From Aplysia californica (lineage: Eukaryota > Mollusca > Gastropoda > Aplysiida > Aplysiidae), in assembly GCF_000002075.1 (NCBI RefSeq), contig NW_004797425.1, positions 994,145 through 1,058,144 of the forward strand: 64,000 nucleotides of DNA, in the 5' to 3' direction. How positions within the stretch are numbered: the stretch's first letter is position 1; every line of letters starts with the position of its first letter. Position numbers and translations under genes: made by a program. Positions 56,831-64,000 of this stretch are shown piece by piece. The notes under the pieces were generated by a model, which saw only the letters and a list, made by a program, of their open reading frames with translations, was not told the origin of the DNA and ran no database searches.

Positions 56831-58292
56831 ATGGTTAGTATTTCATTGCATTTACATTTTATGTGAATGAAGTTAAAAAACAAGGAAGATTTGTTGTTCC
56901 GATCGCAGCAGCCTTTGTTGTCCTCATAGCTGCCACTTTCCCGCTAAATAGCGGAAACTCCGCTACATCTAGCTTTTCCCGCAACTTTCCTCCTTCCTCT
57001 GCTGGACGGCTCTTGGTCGCAAATTTCATACTTTTTTTTCCACGCGGAAAACACCGAACCGGGAGAGAGACGAAAACGTAGCTTTCTACTTCCGTTCTTC
57101 TAGGCCCAGCGCTAGTTTCACATTGTTTATTGTTGTGAGCAACACAGTGTCGATCGAGCATCGGGACGTTAGCGCGCCGAGTTGTCATTGAAATTGGCGG
57201 AAATTCGAGAGAAATTGATTCAGAATGCAAAAATAAAAGGAGCTGGAATGAGAAAGAAGCAGCCGGTGTGCGACTTGAAAAGTTCATTAGAAAATTGAAC
57301 TAGCCGTTTTTTGCGAAAGAAATCGCGGCACTCCTGTTACAGTCCTGTACAATTGCGGTCCCGTTTGTTTACATGACGGCTGTTGTGGCTGCTGCGGAAA
57401 TGAATCTAGATCTAGATCTAGGTCTAGAAAATCTATCTCTAGATATAATCTTTTTTTAGATCTACACATATTTAGATATATCTAGATCTAGATTAGATAG
57501 CCTAGGCTATAATTTTGATTCAGCTTATCTCTAAATAAGAAACACACTACAGACTACAGGGGCACTAAGTGCAAACGGGACCGCAATTGGTACAGGAGTG
57601 CCTGCATCCTTGATCCGATACTGCTCTACGTCTATGTATGTACACGTTTAAAGTGAAATAAATCTTTTTATGAGACACCAGCTGGCAAAAAACACTGGAT
57701 TTTTAGTCACCAAGTCCAAACTGTGTCAAATTGACTCGAATGCTTGTTAGTCAACTTACTGCCTTTATGTGGTTTTTTTTTTTTTTTCAAATACATTTTA
57801 ATTTTAATTCAGTTACCTATGGTTAACAATATGACAGTTTTCCCTTCCAAAACCGTAGGCTAGATTTTCCAGTATATATTGCCTCTGGATCTCACTGGTT
57901 TCGGAGAGCGCGCGTACGCCTTCGTGTGAATTTCCTCCTTTTTTTAAATTTCTGAGTGGCAGCTATGTGTCCTGTGATTTTCGGTAACCATGTGCTCAGT
58001 ACAGGGTGAGATTTGCTTCACTCTCTGAAAATCACATGGTGTGACAAAAAAAACTTTCCTGCTTATCTTTGAGCTGGTGCGTTTGTCGTTGAAAGGAGTG
58101 GACAAAATAATTTCCGATTTTGAAAATGTCACATTCCTTGGAAACAAGTTAAGCCTATGTTGCATCCTATGCTATCATAATGTGGACATATATCTGGCAT
58201 TTAGACATATTAGTTTTTTATGAGTAGACAGATTGCAGTTTTGTTGCTTTGCCATACCATATAACAGTCTGATCTCTTTTTTACCTCCTCAG
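56831..58292 (+). other. SETD2 intron 15
   Basis: GTTAGT..CTCCTCAG. Contains an inverted-repeat element at 57327-57602 with dense AGATCT/TCTAGA repeats, and a T run at about 57773. The rest is unrecognised. Confidence 0.8.
57327..57602. mobile_element. Foldback/TIR element
   Basis: GGCACTCCTGT..ACAATTGCGGTCCCGTTTG at the left is matched on the minus strand by GGCACTCCTGTACC and AATTGCGGTCCCGTTTG at the right. About 276 bp, no ORF. The centre is made of TAGATCTAGATC repeats. Confidence 0.65.
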
Positions 58293-58537
58293 ATGCTGCA
58301 ACAGCTGCTGATCAGGAAGGTCAGTCAGAAGTACCGACTGAGCAAGCAGAAGGTTCTGGAAGTGCAGTGGCTGACTCCACCAGCCAGAAGGACACGGAAG
58401 ATTCCTCCGCACCTTCTCAGGCAGAGGCAGAGGCAGAGGATGATGACAGTGATGAGCTGTCGGAGGCAGATTTCCTCAGCAAGAGTCCCCTAGCGCGACT
58501 GGCCACAGAGTTGTTGGCTTTGTGGAGTACGCTCAAG
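58293..58537 (+). CDS. SETD2: SETD2 exon 16: acidic linker and SETD2 tail motif
   Basis: Acidic and Ala/Glu-rich, ending PLARLATELLALWSTLK. It continues into exon 17 EIFKIPKK, matching human ISDLATKLLDSWKDLKEVYRIPKK, so order and phase are confirmed. Donor GTGTGT. Confidence 0.95.
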
Positions 58538-59877
58538 GTGTGTGATTTCATCCGTGACGTTGTCTTGTCCTGTCTTAGGTTGTTTGTGACGTGTGTCATG
58601 TTCTGATGTCAGTGGCATTGCTTTGTCTTTCAACGTCTGACATTGTCATGCCTTGTGATGTTTTTGCCAGTGTCTTGCCCTCTGATGTCTGCGTTGCTGT
58701 CTTGCCCTCTGATGTCTGCGTTGCTGTCTTGTCCTTTGAAGTCTGTTGTGTTGTCTTGTCCTCTGATGTTGCAGCAATGTCTTGTTCCCTGATGTCTTGT
58801 CAGGAGTGAGTGATTTTATTGAGGGTTGAATGTCAGTCTGGAATGCAGGTGCTCTGATGTGGTCTGCTTCTTCTTTCCTATGGAACATCTGTCGTCTTTA
58901 GAACATCTGTCGTCTTTATCTCCCCTCCGTGTTTTTTGTGTTTGTTACTCCCTTGTAACACTTCTAATCTTCCGCACTTCTATGACCTTATTGTGTTGCA
59001 AGTGCTGTGAAACACTCACTAAAGCTAAAAAAGGAATGCAGTGGAAACTGCCTGTTTGCTTTTTCTCCTTTCCTCTTTGCTCTCACTCTATGTGTCTCTC
59101 TCTCTGTGTCTCTTCCTCCCACAAAACACCAATCTTTGCTTCCTCCTCCATCCTGTTGATTCTTCTGCTACTTCCCTTTCAATCTTAGACTGCTGTAGAT
59201 TCAGCCACTTATCCAAACATTTTGTCAAAGAACATTCACCCTCTGAAACCACAAATCACCCATTTTGTACTCACCATAGGACACATGATCGCTTTTTATT
59301 AAACAGATGATTGGTGGTTATGAAAGTTAAGGCAGAACTAGTTCACAAGTTGATACTCAAAATGTAGATTGAATTGCGGGTGGTTGGCAGGTGCTCTGGT
59401 GTGGTTTGCTCCTTTTTTCCCAATATCTATAGTCCTTATCTATCTTTTTTTTTGTATGTTACTAACACCTTTAACCTTTGGTACTTATAATACCTTATTT
59501 TTTTGCAGTTTTGTCTAACTCTTACAAAACTAAATTTAGAGTGAATTTTCAGAAACTTACTTCATGGGTTTTTTGTCCCTATGTGAAAGGATTTTAGAGA
59601 CAAAGTAGATTCCTGACTTGAAATAGGAAACAAACTTTAAGTACTAATGCAAAAGTTGTAAATTCTAGCACTGAGCATTAGAACAAAATAGGGTAGGACA
59701 TATTAACTCAAAAGTATCTTTTAAATGTAACAGTATTAGTTAACATGTGCAGTCTTGTGAAATGTCCTCTTACTGGTTGTTTTCTGTATCCATAAGAGAT
59801 CATTGCATGAGCATTTTTGAGTTCTCTAAATTGTTGATAATATTCTATCAATTACATATTTTAATAAACGTCTCCAG
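58538..59877 (+). other. SETD2 intron 16
   Basis: Contains a degenerate 27-bp minisatellite (about 58650-58800) and two family D repeats (58845-59030, with a short internal duplication of CATCTGTCGTCTTTA; and 59379-59530). 59550-59870 holds nothing recognisable. Confidence 0.85.
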
Positions 59878-59941
59878 GAAATTTTCAAGATTCCAAAGAA
59901 GGAGCGGGTTGAGGAGAGAAAGAGGACAGAAAGAGAACTGG
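59878..59941 (+). CDS. SETD2: SETD2 exon 17: KEIFKIPKK segment
   Basis: EIFKIPKKERVEERKRTERELG, with the last codon split after one base (phase 1). IPKK is conserved with human YRIPKK. Confidence 0.93.
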
Positions 59942-60254
59942 GTAAGCAAATATTGTCTAAGTGGAAGAAAATACTTTTTAAATGTGTGTCTTGTTTTACT
60001 TGGTATGGCGTTCTACTAAAGAAGACTGATGTTTAGATTTTTGGTGCAGCAAAAGTGCAATAATCATACAAGCATTGATCTTTTGATGTTGTCAACATCA
60101 ATGCTAGGTTAGAGAGTTTGATGTGAAAAACTTGCTAAAACAGATAAGGCAGAGGAGGGGTGCAGTAAACAGATTTTTGCGGACAACGTCCAGCCTTCTA
60201 TAAATACATGTGCGTGTCCTCTCCTGATGGTGTGAATAAATCTCTCTTCTCTAG

Positions 60255-60272
60255 GATTGAATGTTAAAACTG
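60255..60272 (+). CDS. SETD2: SETD2 candidate 18-nt microexon
   Basis: Strong acceptor (ATCTCTCTTCTCTAG) and donor (GTAAGT) surround just 18 bases, phase 1 on both sides, adding six codons (GLNVKT). Length divisible by three and an exact phase fit make it a likely, perhaps optional, microexon. No homology support is possible at this size. Confidence 0.6.
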
Positions 60273-60907
60273 GTAAGTTGCAGTTTTGAAGTCTGATATT
60301 TTCTCTTAAAATATGCATCTTTTCTGTGAAAGCTCACAATTTTGTTCAGTTTCAGGGAAAATAAAAATGTTCACCCCCTTCTTTTTTAATTTCCATGTCA
60401 GCTAACGTTGGTTGGTTCTTTATTTTGGAAGTTTATGCAATGTATGTTTTGTTGCGATGTAGAAAATAAATTTACTTTTGATAACAAGTGTTCTTACGCT
60501 TTGAACTTTCATTTTTCAGTTCTTTGTTAACAGTTATTTTAACATATTGTTTTTTACTCTAGATTTAATTGCATAGTGATATTTCTTGACTTTCCATCAA
60601 TACACATAAATGCTTTGAAGAAAAAAGCCTTAAGTTCAAATAGGAAGTCTTTGAAATCAACATTATTGTGGTTATGGTTTTCCATGTTACTGAGACAAAT
60701 TGAATTATATATAAGGCCTAAAATTATTCACTTGGCAAATTTGGATAAAATCCGACTAGAGATCAATGGGATCAAGGACACAAGATAGATTGATATATTT
60801 TGTCGACAGCTGGCTGTAAAAATTGTTGTTTACTGGTTTGTCAAAATGTCTGCGAGGAACTGCTTTTTATATAAATTTGTAACAAATGTTATCATCCTTA
60901 CTTTCAG
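60273..60907 (+). other. SETD2 intron between microexons
   Basis: GTAAGT..ACTTTCAG, 635 bp; no repeat or gene recognised. Confidence 0.7.
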
Positions 60908-60940
60908 ATGTATTGTCCAAAAAGGAGACTGGTACATCAG
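60908..60940 (+). CDS. SETD2: SETD2 33-nt microexon
   Basis: Acceptor TACTTTCAG, donor GTCAGT. Phase 1 at both ends, reading DVLSKKETGTS. Either joined to exon 17 directly or after the 18-nt microexon it keeps frame. Confidence 0.7.
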
Positions 60941-62095
60941 GTCAGTATAGATTTTATAATTTTAATTTTTCAGTGACCATTAATGTTGGTAGATATGTCA
61001 AGTAAATATTATAACTTTGAAAGAGTTCTCTAATTCTTAGAGGGGGGGGGGGGTATTGTTTTGTGCTCTATTCCTATCATAGTTGCGTTTTTTGCCCCTT
61101 ATCATTTAAAGAAAATTCTTTAAAACTGATTTTTTAAAAATACAGTGTATGGTATTTTCAGGGATAATCACCTCTGTTCTTGGAATTCATGGTATGTAAC
61201 AGGACGGCTCCATGAAGGTTTTTAAGGGTAAAGCAGATATTTGTGTTTTCTAAGGGAGAAAACATAGAGAACGCCGATTTCGGAGACTGGCTCAGTAAGC
61301 GCCGATAGGTATAAAAATTTCCTTATGATTTTCAACTTGCCCTACATAGAGCTGGCAGACTGCAGGCGGCTTTAAACTCGGATAGGCGTTGTCGGCTTTA
61401 TCGGAATCCCAACTACATTCTTATTACGCCGAAAAAGTGGGAAGGGCGTCTCGCTGTCAGCTCGTGACCGCAGTTCTTTCTTGTCGTATCTCCATTTTTT
61501 AACTGTGAAAATGTGACTTCTTCTTAAGCTCACTCTTTGTTGTGAACTGCTTTCACTGTTATTAAAAATGGAGATGCGACAAGAAAGCACTGAGGTCGCG
61601 GACTCCCAGTGCCGTCTCGCCGTCGCCAACTCGGGTTGAGCGGTTTGTGTGACGTCACCCGACCGGACAGGGGACAATTTTAAATGGACATTTCAGGACT
61701 GGTGCTTCACGGTAGACAAAAACTAATTACATTTTTTAAATCAGCGTCGTCAAATTAGGGTGGTCACAGAGCAGAATTACATTTTAAGCAATATTTTAGG
61801 AATTTCGAGGTTTTTTTAAAATCCCCAAATAAATGCTTCATAAATACCAGCTGTGTTGTGGTGTCATTTTTTCTTATATCTAGATCTAGGCTTTAGGCGC
61901 CCTCTATGTGGAGTCAAGTAGACACCTACTGGCGCCTGTCCGCGTCGATCTTCAGCCGCTTACGTTTCGGCGTTCTTTATGTTATCGCCCTAATGCAAAA
62001 CTCTTGAGCTGTTCAAGGCTTACTTTCCTTTGAATGTATTGTTGTGCCTAATGAATCACATCATAAATTATCAAATTTTGGCTCTCTATCCACAG
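60941..62095 (+). other. SETD2 intron with inverted repeat and possible cassette exon
   Basis: Contains a G run (61041), a 30-nt candidate exon (61162-61191) and an inverted repeat pair around 61440-61625 (TTCTTTCTTGTCG.ATCTCCATTTTT and its complement). A TCTAGATCTAGG run lies at 61880. Confidence 0.7.
61162..61191 (+). CDS. SETD2: Possible SETD2 30-nt cassette exon
   Basis: GGTATTTTCAG acceptor, GTATGT donor, 30 bases in phase 1/phase 1, which would add GIITSVLGIH. The hydrophobic content is unlike the neighbouring charged segment, so this may be a chance pairing of splice sites. Confidence 0.3.
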
Positions 62096-62168
62096 ATCCA
62101 TTTGCCAAGTGGAAGAAGTCGACTGCTCGATTTTCACACAGGAAAAGATCCATAGAGGAGGATGACAG
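62096..62168 (+). CDS. SETD2: SETD2 exon: basic linker
   Basis: Joins phase 1 as G|AT: DPFAKWKKSTARFSHRKRSIEEDDR, with AG|G split to the next exon. Basic segment in the position of the human KRKRRSSLSPPSS region. Confidence 0.88.
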
Positions 62169-62712
62169 GTAAGTCTGAACTAGGAGTTCTGGGTTTAAAA
62201 AATGTTTTTCCCTTTTCTTTTCTGAAGTATGTCTATGCACTCAATCAGTTTGTTACCTGGGGTTAAGAAGGGCTTGTATTTACAGATGGTCATTTATCTC
62301 ACAAACATGTGTATACCTCTGGTCCTTGCCAGTCCAGAAGTGGAAAAATGGAAATTAATGGACTGTTCAGCTCTGGAGTTTCAACTGAAAGGCAGTTAGG
62401 TGTTTTTTGTGCTGAACCCATTAGGAGATGGATGCCATTAGGGATGTAGAATCCGAACACATTGTTAGAAGGTATGCCTTATATGACTAATGTCCAGCCT
62501 GTCTTTTCCGATGACATCTTACTTATCACTTGATGTATTTGTATTCACACAAAAATTCACAAGTTTCACATGTGCATGTTATTTGCTTTTACGTATTCAC
62601 GCGAGAATTCTGAAATCGCTTAAGCTGATTTTTTTGTGTTCCTCCCATCCCTGTCGTGCAAAAATCATGAAAACCCTTAAAATTAATGCTCCAACATTTC
62701 TTCACCCCTCAG
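62169..62712 (+). other. SETD2 intron before the last visible exon
   Basis: GTAAGT..CACCCCTCAG, 544 bp; nothing recognised. Confidence 0.8.
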
Positions 62713-63553
62713 GAAAGTCAAAGAGCCTCGACTGAGCAAAGCTGAACGGCGACAGCGGTTTGAGGCTCAAGTGAAGGCTCAGGATGAGTTGGCTGCCCAG
62801 GCCTATGCGGAGGAGCAGGAGCGTCAGAGGGAGGCCTACATAGTGCACACCACCCGGCTCATGCAGGACCCAGACTACTTCCGCTTCCACCAGCAGCAGC
62901 AGGAGATGGGGTTCGAACCCAGGATGGACCCCGCCACTGGCCAGCCCCTGCCCTTAGGTCATGATGTCTTTATAGATCCCAACACAGGGCAGCCTATGAT
63001 TGACCCGGCTACGGGCCAGCCTCTAGCGGTGGATCCCAGTACAGGCCAGCCCTATGTAGACCCCAGCACGGGACAGCCATACATAGACCCCAACACTGGT
63101 CAACCCTTTTTGGATCCAAACTCTGGACAACATGTGATAGATCCGAACACTGGACAGCCTTTAATTGACCCCAACACTGGTCATCCCTACATAGACCCGA
63201 GTTCAGGTCAGCATTTAGTAGATCCAAACACAGGGCAGCCGTACTTTGACCCAAATACTGGCCAGCCGGTGATAGATCCAAACACGGGTCAACCGCTGAT
63301 AGATCCCAGTACAGGCCAGCCTTTGCTACAGCACCCCTCTCAGATAGACCCAGCCACTGGTCAGCCTGTCTTAAGCCATGCCGTGGACCCCCACAGTGGG
63401 CAGCTGATGCCGCACTATGACCCTCACACAGGCACTCACATAGATCCCCACACTGGACAGCCTGTGCCGGCGGGTGCTCACACTCAAGTGGATCCGCACA
63501 CAGGCCTGCCACTGCCAGGGTTGGGTCTAACTGCCCCGGATTTTCCTGCTCAG
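62713..63553 (+). CDS. SETD2: SETD2 last visible exon with DPxTGQP repeat array
   Basis: Begins RKVKEPRLSKAERRQRFEAQVKAQ, matching human KKKVRIKDRNKLSTEERRKLFEQEVAQ (a coiled-coil-like helix). A helix rich in Glu/Gln/Arg follows, then 19 copies of a degenerate 8-15-residue unit of the form (x)DP(N/S/A/H)(T/S)GQP (about 62927-63530). Human SETD2 has only a YVDPSNPNAGK-type remnant at this position. Ends in phase 0 (..FPAQ) at donor GTGGGT. The WW and SRI (RNA polymerase II CTD-binding) domains are expected in exons beyond the window. Confidence 0.93.
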
Positions 63554-64000
63554 GTGGGTAGAGTCATATAGAACTCAGTTTTTGTTGGCTGTGCAAGTAC
63601 TTTTTCTTGAGAAATATAACTCTCTTTAGCGTCTTTCTCTCTCTTTCTCTTCTCCTCTCTCCTCCTTCTCTCTCCTCTCTCTCTCTCTATCCGTCTCTAT
63701 CCCCCTCTATCTCTCTCTCTGGCGTCTCCTTTCTCTGCTATTGTTTCCTTTCCTTTCTACCCTTCTTACACATTCACACATATTGTCTGTATCCCAGTTC
63801 CCTATAAAAATATCTTCAAGAATCACTCTTCCAAACAACTTAAGTTTTGAAAGATATGCACACTGGTGTCATGGTATTATGGACGTCGACTGTTGTCCTT
63901 TTGGTTGTTGCTGCTACCAGCCATCTTAACAGGTGGGTGGTTGGCGGGTGCTCTGGTGTAGTTTGCTTCTTCTTTCCTATGAAACATCTGTCGTCCTTAT
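63554..64000 (+). other. SETD2 intron, runs off the window
   Basis: GTGGGT donor, then a C/T-rich stretch (63630-63720) and the start of a family D repeat from about 63932 (GGGTGGTTGGCGGGTGCTCTGG), cut by the window edge. Confidence 0.85.

Noticed and set aside
58591-58809. Short ORF with a nine-residue repeat (VLPSDVCVA)
   Set aside because: It lies in intron 16 and is the translation of a degenerate 27-bp minisatellite.

Overview
The window is 64 kb of animal nuclear DNA dominated by one gene on the + strand: the SETD2 (Set2, KMT3A) histone H3 lysine-36 methyltransferase. The AWS, SET and post-SET domains are split over many small exons with canonical GT..AG junctions in matching phases. 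They are followed by the SETD2-specific block that in human reads LSRLMVR.., HGLSLLWIWM.. and ..KEVYRIPKK. The gene runs from an ATG at 5764 past the right edge. The WW and SRI domains are not in the window and should lie downstream. The organism is most likely a lophotrochozoan, probably a mollusc. That is an inference from the long intron-rich gene, tRNA-derived SINE families and dinucleotide-rich introns; I cannot name a species.

Layout. Bases 1-5400 hold no host gene: SINE, a decayed LINE, a small TTAA element and microsatellites. SETD2 exon 1 (5' UTR plus 10 codons and two bases, about 5400-5795) is followed by a 14.4 kb intron packed with DNA transposons. These include a hAT-like element abutting a 9-bp-TSD element that carries a second 9-bp-TSD element inside its left inverted repeat. 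They also include a pogo-like element, another TA-type element, a Tc1/mariner transposase fossil and SINEs. Exon 2 is at 20198-20417. Intron 2 (13.7 kb) holds many sense-strand short repeats, a GC-rich patch and an assembly gap (32751-33678). A giant coding exon of about 9.2 kb follows (34112-43313), with acidic/basic, RS-rich and proline-rich regions. Exons from 44129 to 63553 then encode the remaining disordered region, the catalytic core and the C-terminal half.

Without the missing segments the assembled coding sequence is about 14.2 kb (about 4,730 codons), against 2,564 residues in human SETD2. Most of the excess lies N-terminal to the AWS domain. Local oddities are a run of phase-1/phase-1 microexons (18, 33 and possibly 30 nt), a 19-copy DPxTGQP array in the last visible exon, and a phase mismatch between exon 2 and the giant exon. 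The mismatch suggests a hidden exon, possibly in the assembly gap.

No retrovirus-like, Polinton or toxin fossil was recognised. No bacterial-type features (operons, CRISPR) are present.
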